Shown in pieces: positions 1 through 6,900 of a DNA stretch of 56,601 nt. This stretch comes from Oscillibacter sp. 1-3 (GTDB taxonomy: Bacteria > Bacillota > Clostridia > Oscillospirales > Oscillospiraceae): positions 1 through 56,601 of the forward strand of contig NZ_KE159711.1 of assembly GCF_000403435.2 (NCBI RefSeq), given 5' to 3'. The notes beneath the pieces were generated by a model. That model saw only the letters and a program-made list of their open reading frames with translations. It was not told the origin of the DNA and did no database searches. The position numbers and the translations under genes were made by a program. How positions within the stretch are numbered: position 1 is the stretch's first letter; every line of letters starts with the position of its first letter.

Positions 1-3000
1 AATATGGCGGACGGCGCGGGGACGGTGGATGTCAGCATCTCCGCCGTAGCGAAGATTGAAAATGGCAGCACCACCACCTATGTGGGCAATTTGGACGATG
101 CGTTCAAAACGGAAAACGATGGCGCGACCATTACGCTGCTGAAGGATGTGACGCGAACACCAGTACTCGACATCCAAATCACCTGCAACCTGGACCTGGG
201 TGGGCATACCATCACCTGCACTGGTAGAACAGCTATCAGCATTTGGCGTAACGCAAATCTGACCATTCAGGGTGCGGGCGAGGTTGTTTCTGCAAGCAAC
301 ACCGCTCTTGATGTGGGGGGAAATGTCACGCTGAAAGGTGGAACCTTTACCGGTGGGGGATCGCAATCTGCTGGTGTAAATGTCAATGATGAGAGCGGAT
401 CTCTATCCGTCACCGAAAATGTGACCATACAGAACACAGGCGGCGGTTATGGATTGGCCGTCAGCAATGCACAGTCTGTTCAACTCTCAGGTGGAAAATA
501 CTCCGGGACGGCGGGGGCAATTGTCATAACGAGCCAATCCTCATCTCTCACCCTCGGCGGTCTGCTGGCCCACAGCGGCGACACCCGGTACGCCTATTTT
601 GACGAAAGCGGCATCAAACCCATTACGGGCAAGCTGGACGACAAAGAACTGACCGGCACAGTGACGGTGAAGAAGTGCAACCATACCGGCGAGGGCGTCT
701 GCGAGTACACGCCGAATGAAGGTGCGGAAACCCACGCCATGACCTGTCTGGCCTGCGGGTATGCGGGAGCTGCGGAGGACTGTCAGTACACCTATACGCC
801 CGACAGCGGCGGGGAGCATCACATCACTGCTTGTCAGTTCTGCGGCAGGACCAAAACAGAGGCGCATACCTACGGCTCGTGGACGCCGGAACATAATGAG
901 AACGCTGTTACCATCCGGCGCAGCTGTGAAAACTGCGGCTATACGAAAACGGATGGCACGTTCACAGTACCGGCCCACGTCCAAACCATGCAATATGGAA
1001 AGCCCATCACACTTACCTGTTCCTCCACCCTGCCGGGGGCAACTTTTAGCTGGTCCCTTAATGGAAGCACTGCCGAGGGGACGGGAGCCAGCTTTACCCT
1101 GCCGGAGACGCTGGCAGTAGGTGAGTACATGTGGAATGCTCGCGTAACGTGGACTGGCTCGGATGGCGAGACCATGTCTGAAAGTGGCTATTTAAGTGTC
1201 CTTCCCGCCCCGCTGACCGCCACCGGAGCAACGGCGGAGGGCAGGGCCTATGACGGCACCAATTCGGTGGAGATCACCGGCGTGACGCTGGCCGGGATTT
1301 TGAACGGCGATGATGTATCCGTTGATACCACCGGCCTGACCGGAACCCTGAACGGCTCCAACGCGGGAACCTATACCAACCTCACCCTGCCCGCAATGAC
1401 CCTCACCGGCGCGGACGCGGAGAATTACACTGTGACCCGGCCCGCAGGAGCGGTCCCGGCCAGCGTGACCATCCGCAAAGCTGCGCCCCTCACCCCCAAG
1501 ACCGGCGATCTGGCGGTTGCCAATAAGCAGGAGCATACTTACACCTACGGCCTGGGCGCTCTGCGGCCCGATGTGCCGGAGGGCATAAGCCTGGGCAGCA
1601 CCGCCGTCACCTACGAGCTGGGTACGGTCAGCCTGGGCAGCTACTACGACAGCGGCGCAATGATTGACGGCCAGACCCTCACCCTGCCCATTAAGGCGGT
1701 GGAGAGCGACAGCGAAACTAAAATCGGAACCATCACTGTCACCATCCATACCCAAAACTTCGAGGATATGACCGCCACCCTCGACGTGCGGAGCGTCAAC
1801 AAGATCATCCCCACCGGCGGACCCAACCTGAGCGGGAATACCCTCACCTATGGGCAAGCCCTCGGCTCCATTACCCTGTCCGGCAACATGAAGGACGGTG
1901 AAACGCCTGTTCCCGGTAAATTTGAGTGGAGCAACCCGGATAACCGGCCTGCTGTGCAGGAAAACTATGCGGCGGCATGGATCTTCAAGCCAGATGATAA
2001 CAAAACCTACGCCATTGTCACCGGAACCGCCTTGATCCAGGTCCTCCCGGCTCCCATTATGGGTGTTGTGATCGTGCTGGACCATACGGCGTTCAAGTAC
2101 GACGGCCAGCCCCACCGCCCCGGCATCACCAGTGTGACGCTGAATGGGACCCCGCTGACGGCGGACGTGGACTACACCGCCGCGATCCCGGAGGGAACGG
2201 AAGCGGGTACATATACCGTCACCCTCACCGGCAAAGGCAATTACACAGGAACGGCCACAGCGGTATTTATCATCAATCCTGTGGAGCAGAAACCGCTGGA
2301 TCAGAAGGACGACGACGGCCACGAGCTGCGGCTGGAGGTGGAAACCGGGCTGTCCACCGTCCCGGAGGCGCTGAAAACAAATGAGCAGTTCAATACGCCG
2401 GGGAAGATCGAAACCGCCCTGCGGACCAGAGTGGCCGAGGTGATGTCCAATGTGGGAGAGCAGATCGCGGTGTTCGATGTGACCCTCCAGTACAAGGACG
2501 AAAGCGGCGTGTGGCGCAACGTCGATCCCAACCATTTCCCGGCGGAGGGCGTGACGGCGGTCCTGCCCTACCCGGCGGGGACCGGGGCCACCGGCTACAC
2601 CTTCACCGTCCAGCACCTCATTTCCAGCGGCGCGCAGGCCGGGACAATGGAGACTCTGGCCTATACACCGACAGCGGACGGCCTGCAATGTAAGTTCAGC
2701 AGCTTGTCCCCGGTAGCCATCGGCTATCAGGCAGCCACAAAGCCCAATCCCCAGCCGAATCCAGGCGGCAACTCCGGCGGCGGGGGCTGGAGTTCCAGCA
2801 CCTACGCCGTCACCGTAGAGAAATCGGAACATGGCAAAGTGACCTCCAACCGCACCAATGCCAGCAATGGCAGTACTGTCACCCTGACTGTCACCCCGGA
2901 CAGCGGCTATGTGCTGGACACCCTGACCGTCACCGACAGCCGGGGGAATGAAATCAAGCTGACGGCCCAGGGCGGCGGCAAATACACCTTCACTATGCCC

Positions 3001-3636
3001 AGCAGGGCCGTAACGGTAAAGGCATCCTTTGTTCCTCTGCCGGACGATACGCAAAAGCCCTGCGATGGCGGCGCGGACTGCCCCTCCCACGGCTTTACAG
3101 ACCTTGGCACCGTGGGGACTTGGTATCACGAGGCGGTGGACTATGTGCTGCGGAATGGGCTGATGAACGGCTACAGTAACGGGACCTTCGGCCCCAACAA
3201 CAACCTGACCCGCGCCCAATTTGCTCAAATCCTCTTTAACAAGGAGGGCAGGCCGGTTGTCAATTACCTGCTGCAATACAGCGATGTGGCGGAGGGCGCG
3301 TGGTACACCGAGGCCATCCGCTGGGCCACCAGCCGGGGGATTATTGGCGGCTACGGAAACGGGAATTTTGGCCCCAATGACAACATCACCCGTGAGCAGC
3401 TGGCCGTCATGCTCTGGCGGTACGCCGGAAGCCCCGCCGCTACCGATAAGGAACTGCACTTTACCGATGCGGACAAGGCCAGCGGCTACGCGCTGGAGGC
3501 CCTGCGGTGGGCTGTGGAGAACGGCATTTTGAACGGCTACGGCGATGGGCTGCTCGGCCCCCAGGGGCAGGCGACACGGGCGCAGGTGGCGCAGATGCTG
3601 AAAAACTTTATTGAGAATCGGGAGCCCGATGCTTAA
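1..3636 (+). CDS. SLH-domain surface protein, 5' end outside the window
   Basis: Large secreted surface protein (at least 1210 residues) that should attach to the cell wall through its C-terminus. The frame is open at base 1, so the start and any signal peptide lie upstream; the ATG at 4 need not be the true start. The first ~200 residues read like a right-handed beta-helix repeat region (LDLGGHTI, LTLGGL). Cys pairs (CLACGY, CQFCGR, CENCGY) follow at about 245-310. Ig-like MBG/YDG-type repeats occupy about 400-800 (AYDGTNSVEITGV, FKYDGQPHRPGI). A Gly/Ser linker and an InlB-type repeat (VTVEKSEHGKVTS) come next, then three SLH modules at about 1030-1205 (NGYSNGTFGPNNNLTRAQ and two more). SLH modules bind pyruvylated secondary wall polymer. 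Adhesion as its role is inference. It sits inside mobile-element genes, so it is probably cargo. Confidence 0.85.
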   Translation, partial: NMADGAGTVDVSISAVAKIENGSTTTYVGNLDDAFKTENDGATITLLKDVTRTPVLDIQITCNLDLGGHTITCTGRTAISIWRNANLTIQGAGEVVSASNTALDVGGNVTLKGGTFTGGGSQSAGVNVNDESGSLSVTENVTIQNTGGGYGLAVSNAQSVQLSGGKYSGTAGAIVITSQSSSLTLGGLLAHSGDTRYAYFDESGIKPITGKLDDKELTGTVTVKKCNHTGEGVCEYTPNEGAETHAMTCLACGYAGAAEDCQYTYTPDSGGEHHITACQFCGRTKTEAHTYGSWTPEHNENAVTIRRSCENCGYTKTDGTFTVPAHVQTMQYGKPITLTCSSTLPGATFSWSLNGSTAEGTGASFTLPETLAVGEYMWNARVTWTGSDGETMSESGYLSVLPAPLTATGATAEGRAYDGTNSVEITGVTLAGILNGDDVSVDTTGLTGTLNGSNAGTYTNLTLPAMTLTGADAENYTVTRPAGAVPASVTIRKAAPLTPKTGDLAVANKQEHTYTYGLGALRPDVPEGISLGSTAVTYELGTVSLGSYYDSGAMIDGQTLTLPIKAVESDSETKIGTITVTIHTQNFEDMTATLDVRSVNKIIPTGGPNLSGNTLTYGQALGSITLSGNMKDGETPVPGKFEWSNPDNRPAVQENYAAAWIFKPDDNKTYAIVTGTALIQVLPAPIMGVVIVLDHTAFKYDGQPHRPGITSVTLNGTPLTADVDYTAAIPEGTEAGTYTVTLTGKGNYTGTATAVFIINPVEQKPLDQKDDDGHELRLEVETGLSTVPEALKTNEQFNTPGKIETALRTRVAEVMSNVGEQIAVFDVTLQYKDESGVWRNVDPNHFPAEGVTAVLPYPAGTGATGYTFTVQHLISSGAQAGTMETLAYTPTADGLQCKFSSLSPVAIGYQAATKPNPQPNPGGNSGGGGWSSSTYAVTVEKSEHGKVTSNRTNASNGSTVTLTVTPDSGYVLDTLTVTDSRGNEIKLTAQGGGKYTFTMPSRAVTVKASFVPLPDDTQKPCDGGADCPSHGFTDLGTVGTWYHEAVDYVLRNGLMNGYSNGTFGPNNNLTRAQFAQILFNKEGRPVVNYLLQYSDVAEGAWYTEAIRWATSRGIIGGYGNGNFGPNDNITREQLAVMLWRYAGSPAATDKELHFTDADKASGYALEALRWAVENGILNGYGDGLLGPQGQATRAQVAQMLKNFIENREPDA

Positions 3637-3672
3637 AAAACTTGTATTTTCTTGAAAGACGCATAGTACCAC

Positions 3673-3705
3673 GAAAGCGGGACGGTGTTTTTCCGTCCCG
3701 CTTTC
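3673..3705 (+). terminator. Hairpin terminator after the SLH gene
   Basis: A perfect 13-bp stem (gaaagcgggacgg at 3673-3685 paired with 3693-3705) encloses a T-rich 7-nt loop. It lies 36 bp after the stop codon. No strong U-tract follows, so termination is likely but not certain. Confidence 0.6.
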
Positions 3706-3732
3706 AATATAAGCATTTCCGCAAAAATTGTA

Positions 3733-3761
3733 GAAATATGTCTCAATTTGAGACGCATTTT
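3733..3761. promoter_or_regulatory. 29-bp palindrome, copy 1
   Basis: A near-perfect palindrome with ~14-bp arms centred on CTCAATTTGAG, 25 bp upstream of the response-regulator start. Read on the opposite strand it matches a second copy at 6215-6243 with about three differences. A dimeric regulator binding site is the likely meaning (inference). Confidence 0.5.
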
Positions 3762-3786
3762 GGAAAGAAAGGGGGGACTATCCGAC

Positions 3787-4512
3787 ATGATATACAGCGT
3801 ATTGACCGTGGGATTGTCTGATAAATTGGTTGCGGCCCTGCAAAACTTAATCATCCAGTATGATTTGAACTTCACTACATCCTTGACCACGCGGGAGGCA
3901 AACCGCTTATTGGAGCGTCGAGTATTCCATCTGCTGATTATTGGTCTGGACTATCTGCGGACAATCCAGCAAGCCGACTGGCTGACAGATATTCGGCACA
4001 TCAGCTTTGTGCCGCTTATCGTCCTGTCCGACACCCCGGAGCAAGATATAAATAACATGGTGCAGCTTGGCGCTGATATGTGCATTTCAGGAAAGCCGCC
4101 TTTTGCCGCGATTGCCAATCACGCCTGTGCCCAGCTCCGGCGATATACGGAATATAATCATTACAATGACCCGGCACGTACAGAGACTTCTTCTTTTCAA
4201 ATGGGTGATATATTTATAGACCCGGCCCGGCGCATTGTGAAAGTATGCAGAAGGTTGGTAAATCTCCGCCCACGGGAATTTTCGCTGCTCCTGTACTTCA
4301 TGCGAAACCCCAACATTGTATTGAACTCTGAGCAAATATGTGAACACGCCTGGGGGATGGAGGGAAGCTATAATCAAGGTGTTTCCCATCCGGTCCGTTT
4401 ACTCCGGCAGGCTATCGAACCGGACCCGATCAACCCGGTCTATATCAAAACAGTCTATCGGGTTGGCTATTGCTTTACCGCGTATTGTGTCGAAACTTGC
4501 GATATGTGTTAG
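3787..4512 (+). CDS. OmpR/PhoB-family response regulator with atypical receiver
   Basis: DNA-binding response regulator of 241 residues. The N-terminal ~115 residues have the length and layout of a receiver domain. In place of the usual phospho-acceptor motif there is LLIIGLDYLR, and the usual Lys region reads GADMCISGKPP, so phosphorylation may be lost or unusual. The C-terminal ~100 residues are a winged helix (LRPREFSLLLYFMRNPNIVL, then VYIKTVYRVGYCF), which fits the family well. The ATG at 3787 is chosen because ggaaagaaagggggg lies just upstream; a longer frame from 3685 would run through the terminator. No kinase gene is adjacent, so it is an orphan. Four TGTTAG repeats spaced 11 bp start at its last codons, consistent with control of the next gene. 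Confidence 0.8.
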   Translation: MIYSVLTVGLSDKLVAALQNLIIQYDLNFTTSLTTREANRLLERRVFHLLIIGLDYLRTIQQADWLTDIRHISFVPLIVLSDTPEQDINNMVQLGADMCISGKPPFAAIANHACAQLRRYTEYNHYNDPARTETSSFQMGDIFIDPARRIVKVCRRLVNLRPREFSLLLYFMRNPNIVLNSEQICEHAWGMEGSYNQGVSHPVRLLRQAIEPDPINPVYIKTVYRVGYCFTAYCVETCDMC

Positions 4513-4561
4513 AGCGGTGTTAGCGCATTGTTAGAGTAGTGTTAGAAACGAGTGGTACATT
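4507..4561 (+). promoter_or_regulatory. Four TGTTAG direct repeats, 11-bp period, with possible -10
   Basis: TGTTAG occurs at 4507, 4518, 4529 and 4540, exactly 11 bp apart. A TACATT at 4556-4561 could be the -10. OmpR/PhoB-type regulators bind direct repeats on one helix face at this period; the opposite strand reads CTAACA, close to the TTAACA-like boxes of Bacillus PhoP. The regulator gene ending here is the obvious candidate (inference). Confidence 0.6.
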
Positions 4562-4590
4562 GTCCTTACACAGAAGAAAGGACGACCACC

Positions 4591-4866
4591 ATGAAACGCT
4601 TTTCATTTTTCCACGTCAAGTACATATCGCTGGCAGAACAGGCCGCCGCCCCGGAACAAGGGGCGGCGGCTTCTTTCTATTCGACAGAAAACGAGCGTTT
4701 TTGCAGAGGGGACGGTCAACGCGCTGCCGCTAAAACTGTCGAGGAGTATCTTCTTTCGCCGAATAAAAAAATTCTTTCCAAAAGTTTGGCAAAACACCCC
4801 CTGGCACTTGTAATAAGGATAGAGGGGGAAAACAAGCCCCTCCCGGAAAAGGGGGTGACAGCATGA
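4591..4866 (+). CDS. Hypothetical small protein of the element
   Basis: A 91-residue protein I do not recognise. The ATG at 4591 has an agaaaggacg ribosome site 9 bp upstream; a longer frame from 4552 has no comparable site. The stop overlaps the start of the next gene (ATGA at 4863), so translation is probably coupled. The N-terminus is basic and aromatic (MKRFSFFHVKYISL), with no clear membrane segment. Its position immediately after the 11-bp repeat operator suggests it is first in the unit controlled by the upstream regulator. It could also be a leader-like reading frame, because the composition is unremarkable. Confidence 0.5.
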   Translation: MKRFSFFHVKYISLAEQAAAPEQGAAASFYSTENERFCRGDGQRAAAKTVEEYLLSPNKKILSKSLAKHPLALVIRIEGENKPLPEKGVTA

Positions 4867-5279
4867 GCATGGAGCAGAACAAGCGGCACGCTTTTGACGC
4901 CTACTGCAAGCGGCTGGTGAAAAACGAGGCGGTCAACATCCATCTGGAGTATGCCCGCCAGGGGAAACGGGAAGCAGTCTTTTCCGAACTGACCCAGCGG
5001 GAGCTGCAAAGTCTCTGCTGCACAGACCGCTACGCCCCGGAACGCCGGGTGTTCACCGTTCTGGATATGGACTTTGAGATTGAGGACGCCGACCTTGTCC
5101 GGGCGCTGGCCGCTCTGACCCTGAAGCGGCGGAGTATCGTCCTGCTGGCCTATCTGCTGGAAATGAAGGACGACGAGATCGCCCAAAGGCTCCAGATGAA
5201 CCGCTCCACCGTACAGTACCAACGCACCAACACCCTGGAAGAACTAAGAAAACTGATGGAGGGATATGAGTATGAATAA
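4863..5279 (+). CDS. Sigma-70 region 4-like factor of a conjugative element
   Basis: A 138-residue protein with a C-terminal helix-turn-helix that looks like sigma region 4 (LVRALAALTLKRRSIVLLAY, then MKDDEIAQRLQMNRSTVQYQ). The N-terminal part (FDAYCKRLVKNEAVNIHLEY) is shared with a broken copy at 35143. Such short sigma-like proteins are common in Tn916/Tn1549-type conjugative elements of Firmicutes, where they probably control element genes. The start overlaps the previous stop by 4 bp, and an internal ATG at 4869 is also possible. The end overlaps the next gene by 14 bp, so the two belong to one operon. Confidence 0.8.
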   Translation: MSMEQNKRHAFDAYCKRLVKNEAVNIHLEYARQGKREAVFSELTQRELQSLCCTDRYAPERRVFTVLDMDFEIEDADLVRALAALTLKRRSIVLLAYLLEMKDDEIAQRLQMNRSTVQYQRTNTLEELRKLMEGYEYE

Positions 5280-5523
5280 TTATCGCCGCAACAGCAAGCC
5301 CCACAGCCGCCTGCTGCCCTACGCCACCATCCGGGCGGCATCCGAGGGCGACCCCGACGCTGTGAACGCCGTCCTGCGGCACTATGAGGGCTACATCACC
5401 CGTTTGGCCATGCGCCAGCTCCATGACGAGTATGGCAATACCTATCTCTGCGTGGACGAGGCTATGCGCCGCAGGCTGGAAATCAAGCTGATTACCGGCA
5501 TCCTGGCGTTCCGGGCCGCATGA
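5266..5523 (+). CDS. Small helix-turn-helix protein (Tn916 Orf8-like)
   Basis: An 85-residue protein of the small helix-turn-helix family that accompanies the sigma-like factor in conjugative transposons. Conserved features are LLPYATIRAASEGDPDAVNA, then HYEGYITRLAMRQL and a C-terminal MRRRLEIKLITGIL. A close relative lies at 35579. An ATG at 5266 and another at 5272 are both usable; aactgatggagggat precedes them. Its gene overlaps the sigma-like gene by 14 bp. It probably takes part in regulating element excision or transfer, but the exact role is not established. Confidence 0.75.
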   Translation: MSMNNYRRNSKPHSRLLPYATIRAASEGDPDAVNAVLRHYEGYITRLAMRQLHDEYGNTYLCVDEAMRRRLEIKLITGILAFRAA

Positions 5524-5566
5524 GCGGCCACAGCCCCTACAACATAATCACCAAGGAGGCGGCAGT

Positions 5567-5824
5567 ATGAGAGATATTCCCTATACATCCAAGCTGGACC
5601 ACGCGGAGGACGGACGGCCCCTGGCCCTGGACTACTTCATTTTGGTAAGAGACGGCGAACCGGAACAGTATGGGATCAAGGTCATTGAGAAAAACAGCGG
5701 GGCACAGTCCCTGGCCTTTGATCTGACCACGGAGCCGGAGCGTATCTACACTTTAGCGGACAAGCTCTCCCGGAACAGCGTTACCCCCGCCACTCTGCTG
5801 GACATTGTGGACGATTGGCTTTAG
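5567..5824 (+). CDS. Small conserved element protein (DUF6514-like)
   Basis: An 85-residue acidic protein, with caaggaggcggcagt upstream of the ATG. The sequence contains LDYFILVRDGEPEQYGIKVI and ends ATLLDIVDDWL. It resembles the small DUF6514 proteins often found with conjugative-element regulators; that assignment is from memory of the pattern and not certain. No signal peptide or membrane segment is visible. It lies between the helix-turn-helix gene and the Spo0A_C-like gene, 43 and 12 bp away, so co-transcription is likely. No function is known. Confidence 0.6.
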   Translation: MRDIPYTSKLDHAEDGRPLALDYFILVRDGEPEQYGIKVIEKNSGAQSLAFDLTTEPERIYTLADKLSRNSVTPATLLDIVDDWL

Positions 5825-5836
5825 TCGGAGGTAGAA

Positions 5837-6163
5837 ATGAACACAGAACAGCTTTTGAGAAGTCTCAGCGCTACCGGGAACCTGAAAGGGTTTCGGTATG
5901 CCGTCCATATGATCGAATTGGCAGAACAGGACCCGACCGCAGTTACAAAGGTCACAAAATACCTTTACCCGGAAACAGCCAGACATTTCAATGTTTCCCC
6001 CAGTGTTGTGGAGCGCAATCTGCGTACTGTTATCCATATCTGCTGGAGCCGTGGGAACCGGGAGTTTTTTGACGAGGTGGCAGGTACTCGCCTGACATAC
6101 CAGCCCACCAACGGGATGTTTCTGGATATGGCTGCTGCGTTTCTGCGGCGGCGGGAGGCATAG
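5837..6163 (+). CDS. Stand-alone Spo0A C-terminal-type DNA-binding protein
   Basis: A 108-residue protein that resembles only the DNA-binding half of the sporulation regulator Spo0A, with no receiver domain. Features are GNLKGFRYAVHMIELAEQDP, then YPETARHFNVSPSVVERNLR (recognition helix region) and RLTYQPTNGMFLDMAA at the C-terminus. Spo0A binds the box TGTCGAAA. An exact copy on the opposite strand, TTTCGACA, lies 78 bp after this gene at 6241-6248, beside a 29-bp palindrome. The gene might therefore read or interfere with host sporulation control (inference). The start ATG has cggaggtaga upstream. Confidence 0.8.
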   Translation: MNTEQLLRSLSATGNLKGFRYAVHMIELAEQDPTAVTKVTKYLYPETARHFNVSPSVVERNLRTVIHICWSRGNREFFDEVAGTRLTYQPTNGMFLDMAAAFLRRREA

Positions 6164-6180
6164 CTTCCCAAAAAACCTAT

Positions 6181-6209
6181 CCCGGCTGGGGTGAAAAGCC
6201 CCAGCCGGG
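6181..6209 (+). terminator. Terminator-like hairpin after the Spo0A_C-like gene
   Basis: A perfect 11-bp GC-rich stem (cccggctgggg at 6181-6191 with 6199-6209), loop tgaaaag, 18 bp after the stop. There is no U-tract, so it may act as a processing or protective structure rather than a terminator. Confidence 0.55.
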
Positions 6210-6214
6210 GCCAG

Positions 6215-6248
6215 AGAAATGCGGCTCAAATTGAGACACATTTCGACA
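6215..6248. promoter_or_regulatory. 29-bp palindrome, copy 2, joined to an exact 0A box
   Basis: Bases 6215-6243 repeat, in the opposite orientation, the palindrome at 3733-3761 with about three changes. They run directly into TTTCGACA (6241-6248), the reverse complement of the Spo0A consensus TGTCGAAA. The site lies in the 448-bp non-coding stretch before the TnpW-like gene. Confidence 0.5.
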
Positions 6249-6315
6249 CGCCGCCAAGCGGCACGGGCGCACCGTCCCCGGCGCGTCCGTGCGGACTGGC
6301 GACAGTCCGGCCCAT

Positions 6316-6333
6316 GCACCTTGAAAACGGAAT
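6316..6333 (+). repeat. rRNA-leader-like direct repeat, copy 1
   Basis: The 18-mer beginning GCACCTTGAAAAC and ending GGAAT recurs at 6832-6849 with one change. It resembles the TTGAAAACTGAAT motif of Firmicute rRNA operon spacers. The rest of 6334-6611 holds short open frames without good ribosome sites that I do not call. Confidence 0.4.
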
Positions 6334-6611
6334 GACCGACCAAAGAGGATATGTACCCTTTTGAGTATGCCGTCTGCGTGCCTGGGGGATGATACGCCGC
6401 TGACGAACCAGGGGCAGGAACGACTTTGGACAGAACGGCAATTTATGAAACAGGGGGTGAAACAGAACGGGAGCATCATTTTCCCTATTCCAAGCGAAAC
6501 AGCCGGGCCGGTATATTGCCGCATGACGCAATATCTCCGGTCCGGCTGACATACCAGGGCCGCGTCCGACAGCCGGGGGCAGCCCTGCATTTTCTACAAG
6601 GAGGCCGTGCA

Positions 6612-6782
6612 ATGGAGAGGGATAATTTTTCCAAGAGAGCAGATCGATCCGCAGAACAGCCGAAAGTGGTTTATATTGGCGGCTGTAAGGTCACTGTCAG
6701 ATACAGCGGGCAGAAAAACCCGTCTGCGGTCAAACGTATCAAGGACACGCTGATTGCTGGCGCGACTGCCGGGAAAAGCTGA
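6612..6782 (+). CDS. TnpW-like transposon-encoded small protein
   Basis: A 56-residue basic protein, preceded by an excellent ribosome site (acaaggaggccgtgca). Its core VVYIGGCKVTVRYSG followed by AVKRIKDTLI matches the pattern of TnpW-family proteins, which sit next to large serine recombinases in Tn4451-type and related elements; TnpW function is unknown. The recombinase starts 118 bp downstream. A longer frame from 6426 has no ribosome site, so the short start is preferred. Confidence 0.6.
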   Translation: MERDNFSKRADRSAEQPKVVYIGGCKVTVRYSGQKNPSAVKRIKDTLIAGATAGKS

Positions 6783-6831
6783 TTTTTTGCATTTTTTGTT
6801 GAAATATGAGATAATAATGGTGTAGTAGACG

Positions 6832-6849
6832 GCACCTTGAAAACAGAAT
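6832..6849 (+). repeat. rRNA-leader-like direct repeat, copy 2
   Basis: Second copy of the 18-mer at 6316-6333 (17 of 18 identical), 51 bp before the recombinase start. A role in anti-termination or processing of the recombinase transcript is possible but unproven. Confidence 0.4.
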
Positions 6850-6900
6850 ATTTCTGGCCGCCATATATACACCGTTCACTCGGAAAGTGAGGAGTATATT

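Noticed and set aside
1192..3672. An 826-codon minus-strand open frame opposite the first SLH gene
   Set aside because: Antisense shadow of a GC-rich gene; composition is His/Gly/Arg-rich without any domain, and the plus-strand frame has SLH modules.
6361..6549. Short open frames between the palindrome and the TnpW-like gene
   Set aside because: No ribosome site, no recognisable domain, and they overlap in different frames.
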